A stretch of DNA of 64,000 bases from Gemmatimonadota bacterium. Its GTDB lineage: Bacteria > Gemmatimonadota > Gemmatimonadetes > Gemmatimonadales > Gemmatimonadaceae. The notes under the pieces are model-generated. The model did no database searches. It was given only the letters and a program-made list of their open reading frames with translations, and had not been told where the DNA came from. Shown here piece by piece: positions 7,688 to 16,952 of the stretch. Numbering within the stretch: the first letter of the stretch is position 1; the number at the start of each line of letters is the position of its first letter. The stretch spans positions 186,001-250,000 of the forward strand of contig JADJAD010000007.1 in assembly GCA_016704465.1 (NCBI GenBank), written 5' to 3'. The position numbers and the translations under genes were made by a program.

Positions 7688-9475
7688 CTAGCGGATCATC
7701 GACCCAAGCACGTCGGAGTAATCGTCGGTCCACAAGCGGCCGGGCGCGGACGGATCGAGCACCTCCCAGTCGGCCTCGCGTACGAGCGGGGCGAGCGTTG
7801 CCGCATGCGCTGCCAGCACCACCCAACGGGAGCCGTAGTACAACAGCGCCCGTTGTTCGTCGGTCACGTCGCGGTCCACCGTCACACCGGCCAGGCGGGC
7901 GTCGCGCGCGAGCTCGACGAGCACTGGGCGGAGGTCGAGATACCGATTGCTGATGTGGAACGCGATGACCCCGCCGCTGCGCAGCTTGCGATTGTACAAC
8001 TGCAATGCCTCCCGGGTCATGAGGTGCACGGGGATGGCGTCGGAGCTGAACGCATCGAGCACCAGCAGGTCGAACGACGAATCGGGGGCCGAGGCGAGCG
8101 AGAGACGGGCGTCGCCGACCACAATGCGCACGTCGGGCTGGCAGTCGCGCAGGTAGGTAAACAGCGCCGGCGCGCGCGCGATCGCGACCATCAGCGGATC
8201 GATCTCGTAGTAGGTCCATCGTTCGTCGGGGCGCGCGTAGCAGGCGGTGGTCCCGGCCCCGAGTCCGACGAGGGCGACCGAGCGCGCATCGACCGAGTCG
8301 GTGGCGAGGCGAAAGAGGTCGCCGAGCGGCCCGTCGCGATGGTAGTAGGTGAGCGGCTCCCGCCTCCGACTGGGATCCATCGCCTGACCGCCATGGGTCG
8401 TCGTGCCGTGTTGCAGAAGGACGTACCCCTCCCAACCCCGCACCTGGTACACGCCGAAGAACGAGCGCGCCCGATACATCGAGTCGTCGCCGTAGCGCGC
8501 AGCAGCGTCGATCCCGAGGAAGAGTGCCGCCGCCGCCAGCGCCAGGCGCAACGGCCGTCGAAAGGCGGTCGCTACGACCAGTCCGATCACGCCGAGGTAC
8601 CCATACACTGCGCGCTCAGCCCAATCGCCCGAGGGAGTGGGCAGTTCGTAGCCGAGCGAAACCGCCCCATAGACCAGCGCGGCGAAGGCGAGGTCCAGCA
8701 ACCGTGCTCGCACGCCCGGCAGGTCCCTGGCCCACGCCGGACGCACGGCGAGGGCGATGAGCATGGCGAACGGATACTCCAGCACCCGGTCGTACAGGAG
8801 CGGGGCGAGCAGCACGTTGAAGACGCCGCCCATCAGTCCACCCACCGACATCCAGAGATAGAACTCGGTGAGGAACTCGGCGCGCGGGCGACTGTCGGCC
8901 AGCTCGCGATGACAGACCATCGCCGCGACGAAGAACGTCACGAGATGGAGCGTGGCAATCGCCACGATGGTGCTCCCGGCCTGCTCACCGAGCGAGATGA
9001 TCAGGCCGAGCGTCAGCCCGACCTGCAGGGCGAGCATCACGCGGCGGTTGAGCAGCGGGTCGCGCGCGAAGACGACCACGAAGCTGAGCAGGTAGAGCGC
9101 CAGCGGGACGATCCAGAGAAAGGGGACCGCGGCGATATCGGTGCTCAGGTAAGTCGTGACGCCGAGCAGGAGCGACGACGGCGCGAAGGCGAGCAGGACC
9201 CAGCGCAGGCGCCTCGCCCTGGTGGGGACGAGCGTGGGCGCGTCAGTCTCGGACTCGGCTGCGGTGTCGGTGGCGGTGGCGGTGGCGGTGGTCGGTGGTG
9301 GTGTCGGTGGTGGTGGCGGTCTCGGTTGCGGCTGCAGCGCTGGCGTCGACGCGCGCGCCGGGGAGCGGGCGCTCGGGGGCTCGCGCGGAGTCGAGCGGAG
9401 GCGACGCGGGAGCGAGCGAAGCAGGGGTGAGGTCGGATGACGGAGGGGCCAGGGGGGCCCCCCCAACAACAACAT
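7688..9475 (-). CDS. Fused MFS/spermidine-synthase-like protein, C-terminal part (frameshifted)
   Basis: The genuine protein here begins around RRLRWVLLAFAPSS, about 90 residues in. It has several membrane segments, then a spermidine-synthase-like Rossmann domain with the SAM-type loop LVGLGAGTTACY, the acidic YEIDP, VVGDARLSL and the LDAFSSDAIPVHL signature. In related proteins the membrane and synthase parts form one chain. Here the N-terminal membrane half is in another frame (9243-10169) and the two frames overlap in an Ala/Thr/Pro linker. Family members resemble aminopropyltransferases, but their substrates are mostly unknown. The ATG at 9475 is unlikely to be a real start. Confidence 0.75.
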   Translation of the reverse strand: MLLLGGPPWPLRHPTSPLLRSLPRRLRSTPREPPSARSPARASTPALQPQPRPPPPPTPPPTTATATATDTAAESETDAPTLVPTRARRLRWVLLAFAPSSLLLGVTTYLSTDIAAVPFLWIVPLALYLLSFVVVFARDPLLNRRVMLALQVGLTLGLIISLGEQAGSTIVAIATLHLVTFFVAAMVCHRELADSRPRAEFLTEFYLWMSVGGLMGGVFNVLLAPLLYDRVLEYPFAMLIALAVRPAWARDLPGVRARLLDLAFAALVYGAVSLGYELPTPSGDWAERAVYGYLGVIGLVVATAFRRPLRLALAAAALFLGIDAAARYGDDSMYRARSFFGVYQVRGWEGYVLLQHGTTTHGGQAMDPSRRREPLTYYHRDGPLGDLFRLATDSVDARSVALVGLGAGTTACYARPDERWTYYEIDPLMVAIARAPALFTYLRDCQPDVRIVVGDARLSLASAPDSSFDLLVLDAFSSDAIPVHLMTREALQLYNRKLRSGGVIAFHISNRYLDLRPVLVELARDARLAGVTVDRDVTDEQRALLYYGSRWVVLAAHAATLAPLVREADWEVLDPSAPGRLWTDDYSDVLGSMIR

Positions 9476-10169
9476 GCACCCGCCCCTCCCCCCGCTCCCT
9501 CATCCTTTCGTTCCGCGTCGTACCACTCCATTGCCCGCGCCAGTGCCACGCCCCCCACGCCGCCACGAGCACCAGCACGATCAAGCCCCCGTACGTCAGC
9601 GCCCAGACCGAGCTCTGCTCCCCCAGCCGCCACCTCGGCTCAATGAGCGTTGGATACGCCAGCAGCGCCACAAAGCTCCCGGCGTTGCTCGCCACATACA
9701 GGAAGTACGGGTTCGCAGCCGACGGGTGGCGCGTCGTCGCGAACCACCGCTGGAACATGGGTGTCCCGGCCGCCAGCAGCACGAACGGCGGCCCGAGCGT
9801 GGTAGCGAGCAGCGCGAGCAGCCACGCAATTGCCGCCCCGGTCCCCGACGTCGGCGGCACGAGATCGCGAGACACGACGATCGGCAACGCCAGCAGCGAA
9901 ATCGCCAGCAGCGCCAGGTGCGTCGTTGCCTGTCGGGCGACCGAGAGCCATCGCGACGTGAGGTGGGCGTACAGGTATCCCACCAGGAGCGCCCCCTGAA
10001 AGAACAGGAGGCAGGTGTTCCATACCGACGGCGTCCCCCCCAGCAGCGGGAGCACCATCTTGGTGAACATCGGCTCGACCGCGAACAGGAGCGCGGCATT
10101 CAGGAACGTCGCCACCGCGAAAATCGGGACGAGCAGCACGGAGGCTGCGGGCTCGCGCTCCGTGGTCAC
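9243..10169 (-). CDS. Fused MFS/spermidine-synthase-like protein, N-terminal membrane part (frameshifted)
   Basis: About 308 codons from a GTG at 10169, shortly before the first membrane helix. Several hydrophobic helices follow, with the family's AVEPMFTKMVLPLLGGTPSVWNTC block near the start and NPYFLYVASNAGSF in the middle. After a low-complexity linker (ATETATTTDTTTD) the frame degenerates into His-Arg repeats and stops. Shifting by one base inside the repeat at 9263-9320 joins it to the synthase domain. It lies downstream of a leftward amidohydrolase gene, with little space between. Confidence 0.75.
   Translation of the reverse strand: MTTEREPAASVLLVPIFAVATFLNAALLFAVEPMFTKMVLPLLGGTPSVWNTCLLFFQGALLVGYLYAHLTSRWLSVARQATTHLALLAISLLALPIVVSRDLVPPTSGTGAAIAWLLALLATTLGPPFVLLAAGTPMFQRWFATTRHPSAANPYFLYVASNAGSFVALLAYPTLIEPRWRLGEQSSVWALTYGGLIVLVLVAAWGAWHWRGQWSGTTRNERMRERGEGRVHVVVGGAPLAPPSSDLTPASLAPASPPLDSARAPERPLPGARVDASAAAATETATTTDTTTDHRHRHRHRHRSRVRD
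9263..9320. repeat. GGTGGC/GGTGTC microsatellite in a linker
   Basis: Imperfect GGTGGC, GGTGTC and GGTGGT units (plus strand) fill about 58 bases within the linker of the split synthase gene. The reading frame changes here: one frame gives Thr/Ala/Asp repeats that look natural on the upstream side, the other gives them on the downstream side. One extra G in a GGTGG unit would explain the break. Confidence 0.7.
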
Positions 10170-10212
10170 GCTCGCGCCCGCGCTACCACTCGCCGTGCCG
10201 AAACTGGCGCGC

Positions 10213-11448
10213 TCAGCGTGCGACGCGGTTGCCCGCGATCCACACCGAGTGGATGCGCCGCACGTTGGCGATGTCCGACAACGGGTCTCCATCAAGCACG
10301 ACGAAGTCGCCCCACTTTCCTGCCTCCAGCGTCCCGATCTCCGTATCGAGCTTGAGGCACTTCGCCGCCACCTGCGTCGCGCTGGCCAGCGCCTGCCGTG
10401 GGGTGAGCCCCGCCTGCACCATGCGCTCGAGCTCCATCAGCTCGAAGTAGCCCTGGAAACGCCCGACGGGACCGGTGTCGGTCCCCATGGCCAACGGGAC
10501 CCCGGCGTCGGCAAGGCGCTTCACGTTGCGGCTGGCGACTTCCAACGCCGCCTTGTAGCGCTGCGCACTCACGCTGCGTCGCACCCCCTCCTGCCGCGCC
10601 GGATCGCTCCCCTGGGCCATCCACTCCCGGTTGGCATGGGCGAGAAAGAGCGGATCGCTGAAGAACGCCGGCGTCGACTCATACACGAACGCCGACACCT
10701 CACGCATGAGCGTGGGGCTCACGCATCGTCCCGACGCCTTGAGGCTCGCCAACAATGGGGCATCGAGCTCGGCGTCCCGCACGCTGTGGGCAATGAAATC
10801 GGCCCCTGCGGCGAGCAGCGAGGCCGCGTCGTCGCGATAGAAGATGTGCACCGCCACGCGCAGCCCGCGCCGATGCGCTTCCTCGATGACCGCCCCGGAG
10901 ACGTCGGCCGGCATCTTCGTGGCCGTTCCCAGGTTGTCATCGACCCGGATCTTCACGATGTCGACGCCGCGCGCGGCGACGGCGGCCACCTGCGCGCGCG
11001 CCTCGTCGGGCGTGGTCGGGGTCAGCACCGGTCCCGCCACATAGACGCGGGCCCGCGCGAGCGACGCCGATCCCTGCGACGCGCGCGCGGCGAAGACGTC
11101 ATCGGGTTCGCCGCCGAGCGAATACACGGTGGTGATCCCGTACGCAGCATACGTCGAGAGATCGGCGACACCGTTGACGTGCCCATGGGAGTTGATCAGC
11201 CCGGGAATGACCGTCCGGCCCTCCAGCGCGATGCGCTCGGCCCCGGCGGGAATCGTCACGCTGCCTGCCGCGCCCGCGGCGACGACCCGCCCGTCGCGCA
11301 GCAGAATTGTGGCGTTCGCGACGGGGGGTCGATCGGTCCCGTCCACCAGCCTGACACCGGTGAACGCCCGGAGCTGCGCCGGCAGGCGAGCAGGAAGGAG
11401 GCTCGTCAGGCACACCACGGCACAGGCGGCGAACGACAGGCGATACAT
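10213..11448 (-). CDS. Secreted amidohydrolase-family protein
   Basis: About 411 residues from an ATG preceded by GAGGA. A signal peptide (MYRLSFAACAVVCL...LPAQ) is followed by the amidohydrolase domain: RTVIPGLINSHGHVNG carries the first metal-binding His-x-His pair, HSVRDAEL lies mid-domain, AMGTDTGP carries the Asp near the end, and the closing GTLEAGKWGDFVVLDGDPL is typical of imidazolonepropionase/prolidase-like members. Export suggests a role on extracellular peptides or heterocycles. The substrate cannot be told from sequence. Confidence 0.88.
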   Translation of the reverse strand: MYRLSFAACAVVCLTSLLPARLPAQLRAFTGVRLVDGTDRPPVANATILLRDGRVVAAGAAGSVTIPAGAERIALEGRTVIPGLINSHGHVNGVADLSTYAAYGITTVYSLGGEPDDVFAARASQGSASLARARVYVAGPVLTPTTPDEARAQVAAVAARGVDIVKIRVDDNLGTATKMPADVSGAVIEEAHRRGLRVAVHIFYRDDAASLLAAGADFIAHSVRDAELDAPLLASLKASGRCVSPTLMREVSAFVYESTPAFFSDPLFLAHANREWMAQGSDPARQEGVRRSVSAQRYKAALEVASRNVKRLADAGVPLAMGTDTGPVGRFQGYFELMELERMVQAGLTPRQALASATQVAAKCLKLDTEIGTLEAGKWGDFVVLDGDPLSDIANVRRIHSVWIAGNRVAR

Positions 11449-11480
11449 CAAGGCAAGTCCTCGTAAGGGGGACACGACGC

Positions 11481-12461
11481 TCAGCTGAGGTCGAGAAACT
11501 GCTCCGCGACCCAACGCTCCTCCAGCCCGATTCGGCACCACTGGTTGCGCCGGTCGTACACGAACACCTCCTTCCCCTTCGCCAGCGCCACCAGCTTGCT
11601 GAACGTCACCGCGGGGCCGCTGCGTACGTTGAGGGTCGTGGCATTCACCGTGGCGCGATCGACGAAGTGCATCATGCGGGCGAAAACCCACTCCTTTCGC
11701 GACGCCGAGATGCGCAGCCAGCCACTCTTCTCGTCGTGGATGCGGAGCACGCTGCCCAGCACGACCGAATTCACCTTGTCGAAGTCGGACCCTGGCCCCG
11801 TACGCACGTTGAGCCGGTCGACCTTGACCACCGCATACCGCATCCCCTCGGGCACCTCGGCGACGGCGACCGCGCCCCCCATCGCCGATCGCACCAACGG
11901 CAGGAAGGAGCGCTGGGCGTTGGCGACGCTGTTGCCCCCGAAGAATGCGGTCCCCGGACAGGTCTTGGTGTTGCCGGCGCCATCGGTCCGCGCCCCGGTG
12001 TCGAGGTTGAACCAGTGATGGTACACCACACGGTCGGTGGTCACGGGAATCGCGAACCGTCGACAGACGGCGGCCGAGAACCGCAGGACGGTCGTTCGGT
12101 GGGCGGCCGACATGGCGTCGCCCCCCGTATCGAAGTTACCGATGTGCTCGACGCACAACGAACTGGCGTTCTGTCCCTTGATGCACGCCGGCGTCGCCTC
12201 GAGCGACCGCCCCGTCATCACCATGCCATCGGGGAACGTCGTGAAATGCTGGCCGATGTCGCCCCAGCCGTTGTTCACCACATGGTGGCGCTTCATCGCC
12301 GACTGCAGCGCGAAGTGATTGCTGCCGTTGAAGCTGCGATACGAGGGCGACCACGTGTGGTGCTGCTGCAGCGTCAGCACGGTCCTGGCGACTGGGAGGC
12401 GAGCCAGCCACCCCTCGAACTCGGCGAGGGTCATCAGCGTGAAGCCTTGGCGTGTCTCCAC
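11481..12461 (-). CDS. Peptidoglycan amidase-like protein with two C-terminal SH3 domains
   Basis: About 326 residues. The start is a GTG at 12461 with GGAGGAGGAA six bases upstream, one of the strongest ribosome sites in the window. The N-terminal two-thirds resembles N-acetylmuramoyl-L-alanine amidase_2/PGRP: an early HHTWSP, a central region ending VYHHWFNLDTG, and KTCPGTAFFGG carrying the zinc-site Cys. Two bacterial SH3 repeats follow (VDRLNVRTGPGSDF and ATTLNVRSGPAVTF), which usually bind cell-wall peptide. No clear signal peptide is visible, so it may act inside or be exported another way. The gene overlaps nothing but sits 40 bases after the MATE gene. Confidence 0.82.
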   Translation of the reverse strand: METRQGFTLMTLAEFEGWLARLPVARTVLTLQQHHTWSPSYRSFNGSNHFALQSAMKRHHVVNNGWGDIGQHFTTFPDGMVMTGRSLEATPACIKGQNASSLCVEHIGNFDTGGDAMSAAHRTTVLRFSAAVCRRFAIPVTTDRVVYHHWFNLDTGARTDGAGNTKTCPGTAFFGGNSVANAQRSFLPLVRSAMGGAVAVAEVPEGMRYAVVKVDRLNVRTGPGSDFDKVNSVVLGSVLRIHDEKSGWLRISASRKEWVFARMMHFVDRATVNATTLNVRSGPAVTFSKLVALAKGKEVFVYDRRNQWCRIGLEERWVAEQFLDLS

Positions 12462-12501
12462 AAGCAGTTCCTCCTCCCTTGGGGCCCCACGAGCGGGGCG
12501 T

Positions 12502-13938
12502 TCAGCGGCGTGCCGCGCCAACGTGAACCTCGATGCTGCGCCACTTTCCCTGCGTGAAGCGCCACACGGAAAGCACGCAGCGAGTAATGTGGCCGGCGAC
12601 GATGGCGCGCCAGATGTCGCTCGGCTCGAGCGTGGAGAAGCGCTGGATGAAAAAGCAGATCCCGAGCGGGATGGCAAGCTGGGACACGAGCGAGATGTAG
12701 AGCGGGCTGCGCGTATCTCCCGTCCCCTGGAGCCCGCCTGTATACGTGAGCCCGACCGCGATGAAGATCCCCGACACACTCAGGTAGCGCAGTAGTTGCG
12801 CGCCGAGTTCGAGCACGACCGGATCGGTCATGCCGAACAGCCCGAGCAGGGTGCGCGGAATGAAGAGGAACAGGAGACCGATGGCGGCCGCCCCGGCGAC
12901 AGCGATGCGGGCCGCCTCGAACGCCGAACGCGCAGCGCGATCGGGATTCCCCGAACCCAGGCTCTGGCCGGCGACGGTGGCCACCGCACCAGTGAGCCCG
13001 GCAGAGGTCCACGTAATGAAGGCGAACAGTTCGGTGTAGCTGACGGCATACGCGGCCTGCGCCTGCCCACTGAGCGCGAGCGACCCGACGAAACCCAGCA
13101 TCATGGCGCCGCCGAGGTTCATCGCCACGCCCTGCACTCCGCTCGGGAGGCCGAAGCGGAAGAGGGCTAGGATGATGTCCCACTCCAGCCGCACACCGTC
13201 GCCGCGAGGAAAGCGCACCACCCAGCCGCCGCGCCATAGCTTGAGTCCGGCGTAGACGCCCACCGCCCCGGTCGCCAGGGCGGTTCCCATCGCCGCCCCC
13301 GTGGTCCCGAAGGCGGGAATGGGACCGAGCCCGCGAATCAGGATCACGTTGAGCACGATGTTCGCGACCGTCACGATGATCCCCAGCCGCAACGGCGTGC
13401 GGGCGTCGCCCGCCGACCGAAGCGCCCCTCCAACCATGTAGAACAGCAGCATCCCCATGCCGAACAGGAACATGATGCGCAGGTACGGCAGGGCCTCGAC
13501 CTGCACGTTCGGCGCGGCATTGACGAGCTGCAGCAGCGTCGGCGCGGCAAAGTACCCGACAGGCGCAAGCACACCGATCGACAGCGCGACCGCGACCAGG
13601 AACGCCTGCAGCACCGTGCGATTGACCCGGTCTTCGTCACCGGCGCCGGCAAATCTCGCGACCAGCACGCTCATGCCGATGAACAGCGAGGAGATGAAGG
13701 CGATGACCACCAGGTAGATCTGCAAGCTGATCCCGATGGCGGCATTGCCGGCATAGCCGACGTAGTGCCCGACCATGGCGTGATCGATCACCCCTTGCAG
13801 CCCGCCGATCAGGTTCTGCAGCATCGTCGGCCACGCGATGCGCCAGACGGCCGGGAGCAGGGGGCCGTCGATGAGGTCGCGGTCGAAGGTGGCCCGTCCT
13901 TTCGTGGTCGCCGTGTTCGTCGGGGGGCCGGCGCTCAT
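12502..13938 (-). CDS. MATE-family multidrug/Na+ efflux transporter
   Basis: 478 residues with about twelve hydrophobic helices in two related halves. The first half includes WPTMLQNLIGGLQGVIDHAMVG, and the second has the matching GLPSGVQGVAMNLGGAMMLGFVG. This internal duplication is the MATE hallmark. These proteins export drugs or metabolites using Na+ or H+ gradients. It is leftward, 25 bases after a small secreted protein and 40 bases before the SH3-amidase, so co-transcription is plausible. Confidence 0.92.
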   Translation of the reverse strand: MSAGPPTNTATTKGRATFDRDLIDGPLLPAVWRIAWPTMLQNLIGGLQGVIDHAMVGHYVGYAGNAAIGISLQIYLVVIAFISSLFIGMSVLVARFAGAGDEDRVNRTVLQAFLVAVALSIGVLAPVGYFAAPTLLQLVNAAPNVQVEALPYLRIMFLFGMGMLLFYMVGGALRSAGDARTPLRLGIIVTVANIVLNVILIRGLGPIPAFGTTGAAMGTALATGAVGVYAGLKLWRGGWVVRFPRGDGVRLEWDIILALFRFGLPSGVQGVAMNLGGAMMLGFVGSLALSGQAQAAYAVSYTELFAFITWTSAGLTGAVATVAGQSLGSGNPDRAARSAFEAARIAVAGAAAIGLLFLFIPRTLLGLFGMTDPVVLELGAQLLRYLSVSGIFIAVGLTYTGGLQGTGDTRSPLYISLVSQLAIPLGICFFIQRFSTLEPSDIWRAIVAGHITRCVLSVWRFTQGKWRSIEVHVGAARR

Positions 13939-13963
13939 GGCGCGCTCACGCGGGGCACTCGTG

Positions 13964-14344
13964 CTACGGCTTGCGCTGCCCGGTGAACGTCGCGCTCCCC
14001 ATTCCCCCCATGTCGAGCTCGCCGTTCATGTGGTCCTTGTCCACGACGACACCAATGAAGGTGAGCGTCGGGGCGCCGTCGCCGGCTCCCTTGAGGGCGA
14101 AGCGGATGTCGTTTCCCTTGACCGTCCCCTCCAGTTCGCGCACTCCCAGCCGCGGCGATTCGTACGTTCCGGTCAGCTTTTCGCCGTCCTGCTTGAGCAC
14201 GACGGTCGGGGTCCCGGTGCCGTTGGCGGTCGTCACCGAAAAGGCCCACGTGCCGGTGACGTTGGCGGGCTGCTGCGCGGCGGCCGGCGACACGAACAGG
14301 ATCAGGGCAGCAGCACAGGTGAGAAGAAAGCGCAGGCGAGTCAT
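13964..14344 (-). CDS. Small secreted protein of unknown function
   Basis: 126 residues: a signal peptide (MTRLRFLLTCAAALILF...AAAQ), then a compact beta-rich domain beginning TGTWAFSVTTANG and ending GSATFTGQRKP. Repeated Gly/Thr turns and alternating hydrophobics suggest a beta-barrel or lipocalin-like fold of the kind often encoded near amidohydrolases. No catalytic motif is visible. It is same-direction with the dihydropyrimidinase upstream and the MATE gene downstream. Confidence 0.75.
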   Translation of the reverse strand: MTRLRFLLTCAAALILFVSPAAAQQPANVTGTWAFSVTTANGTGTPTVVLKQDGEKLTGTYESPRLGVRELEGTVKGNDIRFALKGAGDGAPTLTFIGVVVDKDHMNGELDMGGMGSATFTGQRKP

Positions 14345-14455
14345 GGGCGGTGCGTGATTCGGGACGGAGGTCGAGGGCGCACGTCGGAGACGGCGCGAAC
14401 TCGAATGCTACGCAGGGGACTCGGCCCGCGGTACGCCCACCTCGCCCGGCGCGAG

Positions 14456-15865
14456 TCATTGGTCCACGGCGGCTGGGCTGCGAGTCAACAGGCGCCCGCG
14501 CCCCGGAGCACCGCGCACCGTGCCCTCATGCCAGACAACCTCCCCCCGCGAGACTGTGGTCACCGGCCACCCGGTCAACCGCATCCCCTCGAACGGCGTG
14601 TAGTCCATGCGATCGTGCAACAGCTCGTGCGTCACCGTGACCTCGCGTTCCGGATCCCACAGGGCGAGGTCGGCGTCCGCTCCGACCGCGATCGCGCCCT
14701 TGCGGGGGAAGAGTCCGTAGATGCGGGCTGGATTGGTCGACGTGAGCGCGACAAAGCGCTCCAGCGACAGGCGCCCGCGCTTGACCCCCTCCGAGAACAG
14801 GAACGGGAGGCGCAGCTCAAGGCTGGGAACGCCGTTCGGCACCTTGGTGAACGGCGCATCTTCACCGTGCGCCTTCTTTCCCTGCGGGTCATCGTACCGG
14901 TAGGGGGCGTGGTCGCTCGAGAAGATGTCGAAGGTGCCGTCGGCGAGCCCCTCCCACAGCGCGGCGTGCGCCGCCGCGTCGCGTGCAGGGGGCGAGAACA
15001 TCCACTTGGCCCCCTCGAACCCCGGCTTGTCGAGGTCGTCGCGGGTGAAGACGAGGTACTGGGGACAGGTCTCGGCCAGCACGTGCACGCCGCGTCGGCG
15101 CGCGCGCCGGATCTCGTCCAGCGGACTCCCCGCCGAGACGTGCACGATGAGGATCGGCGCCCCCGTGGTCTCGGCGAGGAAGCAGGCGCGGGCCGTCGCC
15201 TCTCGCTCCGCCGACTCGGGACGCGCCTGCGCATGCCAGCGCGGCCCCGTCTTTCCGGCATCGAGCAGCCGGGCGATGTGCCAGGCGATCGCCTCGTGGT
15301 GCTCGGCGTGAAAGAGCGTGACCGCTCCCTCACGCCGGGCGACGCGCAGCACCTGGAGCACCTGGTCATCCGTCAGCCGCAATCTGTCGTACGTGAGGTA
15401 GACCTTGAGCGACGGATGCCCCTCGCGGATCAGCTGCGGGAGTTCGTCGTGCAGCACGGTCGGCGTCGGATCGGAGACGATCAGGTGGAAGGCATAGTCG
15501 ATGAACGCCTTGGGCGCGGCCTTGGCCGCGTAGTCGCGCACGACCTGAACGAGCGACTGCCCCCGGTGCTGGGCGGCGAACGGAATGATGGTTGTCGTCC
15601 CGCCACAGGCCGCCGAGACTCCGCCGGAATGGAAATCGTCGGCGGTGACCAGCCCGGTGCTCGACACCTGGTCGATGTGACAGTGGGCGTCGACGCCACC
15701 CGGGAGCACGAGGCGCCCGACGGCATCGAGGACCTCGCGCGCGGGTCCCAGCGACGCTCCGAGATCGGTGATCACTCCATCACGGATCCCGACGTCGCAG
15801 CGAACCGTTCCGTCGGTGGTCACGACCGTGCCGCCGCGGATCACCAGGTCGAGTACATCAGTCAC
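14456..15865 (-). CDS. Dihydropyrimidinase/D-hydantoinase
   Basis: 469 residues from a GTG codon. The motifs of the cyclic amidohydrolase family are all there: DAHCHIDQ near residue 60, SLKVYLTYD with the Lys expected to be carbamylated, LFHAEHHE, ILIVHVSAG, LAETCPQYL and FSSDHAPY with the catalytic Asp. The enzyme opens hydantoin or dihydropyrimidine rings to N-carbamoyl amino acids in the cytoplasm. It lies in a leftward run with an aldolase-like protein, an AroM-like protein and a YtcJ-type amidohydrolase, suggesting a shared catabolic route. No carbamoylase gene is in the window. Confidence 0.9.
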   Translation of the reverse strand: MTDVLDLVIRGGTVVTTDGTVRCDVGIRDGVITDLGASLGPAREVLDAVGRLVLPGGVDAHCHIDQVSSTGLVTADDFHSGGVSAACGGTTTIIPFAAQHRGQSLVQVVRDYAAKAAPKAFIDYAFHLIVSDPTPTVLHDELPQLIREGHPSLKVYLTYDRLRLTDDQVLQVLRVARREGAVTLFHAEHHEAIAWHIARLLDAGKTGPRWHAQARPESAEREATARACFLAETTGAPILIVHVSAGSPLDEIRRARRRGVHVLAETCPQYLVFTRDDLDKPGFEGAKWMFSPPARDAAAHAALWEGLADGTFDIFSSDHAPYRYDDPQGKKAHGEDAPFTKVPNGVPSLELRLPFLFSEGVKRGRLSLERFVALTSTNPARIYGLFPRKGAIAVGADADLALWDPEREVTVTHELLHDRMDYTPFEGMRLTGWPVTTVSRGEVVWHEGTVRGAPGRGRLLTRSPAAVDQ

Positions 15866-15930
15866 GATGGCGCTCTCGCTTGCAGGAGAAGGAGGGATGT
15901 CGCGATCTCGCGGTGACGATCACGATGGTG

Positions 15931-16887
15931 TTATCTCGTCGTGGAGGCGCTGCGTCGTTCGATACGGGCCAGGAGTCGGTCGATCTCGCCGAGATCCGCG
16001 CGACTCAGCACGGGCCCCGGCGCACGCACGGCGGCCGAGGCAATGGCACCGCGGCGGCGCAGGATCTCCTTCCGCACCGCCAGCCCGAACCCCGGCTGGT
16101 TTTCGTAGCTCACCAGGGGGAGATAGGCGTCGTACAGGTCCTCGCCAGCGTCCGGCTCGCCGCGCACGTGCGCCTCGTAGACCTGGACGAGCATTTCGGG
16201 ATAGGAGAAGCCGGTCATGATGCCGTCGGCACCGCGTGCAAGCGCCTGGGGTAGCAGGAGCCCTCCGTTGCCGCACACGACGCTGACGCGGCGGCCACCG
16301 GCGCGTTCGGCCGCGCGCGTGTTGGAGATCTTGTCCAGGCCGGGGACGTCTTCACCCTTGTACATCGCCACTGTGTGGACCTCGTCGATCACCCGGCGCA
16401 GGCACGCGGGGGAGACGTAAACGCCGGTCGTTGGGGGATAGTCCTGGAAAACCAGGGGGACCTCGGGGCCGAGTGCGTGGGCGACCGCGCGCATGTACCC
16501 GACGATCGCGTCGTCGGTCCTGAGGCCGTAGGGCGGCGCGACCATCGCGCCGGCAGCGCCCGCGTCCATGGCCAGGTGCGCCAAACTTTTCATTGCTGGC
16601 AGCGACCCGCCACTGACCCCGACCACGACCGGGACCCGTCCACCGACACGCGCCAGTCCCCGGCGCACGATCGTCTCGCCCTCATCGCTCGTGAGCTTGT
16701 GCGCCTCTCCCATCATGCCCAGCAGGGTGATGCCGTGCACCCCGGCGTGCAGGTAGAAGTCGAGGGCACGGTCGAGCGATGCAAGATCGAGCGATCCGTC
16801 GGGGTGGAACGGCGTGGCCGAGATCACGAAGACCCCGCGCGAGTCGGCGTCGAGACGGTAGGGTGGATTGGGGGATGCGTCCGGCAT
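15931..16887 (-). CDS. Dihydrodipicolinate synthase/N-acetylneuraminate lyase family protein
   Basis: 318 residues from the ATG at 16887 (an ATG at 16929 adds 14 leader residues). It is a TIM-barrel class I aldolase: the active-site Tyr is in FQDYPPTTG (residue 150) and the Schiff-base Lys is in VAMYKGEDV (residue 177). The usual GTTGE loop reads LLGMMGE, so it is probably not lysine-pathway DapA but a catabolic aldolase or dehydratase acting on a keto acid. It is flanked by the hydantoinase and the AroM gene. Confidence 0.85.
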   Translation of the reverse strand: MPDASPNPPYRLDADSRGVFVISATPFHPDGSLDLASLDRALDFYLHAGVHGITLLGMMGEAHKLTSDEGETIVRRGLARVGGRVPVVVGVSGGSLPAMKSLAHLAMDAGAAGAMVAPPYGLRTDDAIVGYMRAVAHALGPEVPLVFQDYPPTTGVYVSPACLRRVIDEVHTVAMYKGEDVPGLDKISNTRAAERAGGRRVSVVCGNGGLLLPQALARGADGIMTGFSYPEMLVQVYEAHVRGEPDAGEDLYDAYLPLVSYENQPGFGLAVRKEILRRRGAIASAAVRAPGPVLSRADLGEIDRLLARIERRSASTTR

Positions 16888-16952
16888 GCAGTGGGAAGGT
16901 GACGGGAGAAGTGTGAGGTCGTGAAACACGAGACCGCGCAGCGCGCGGCAGT

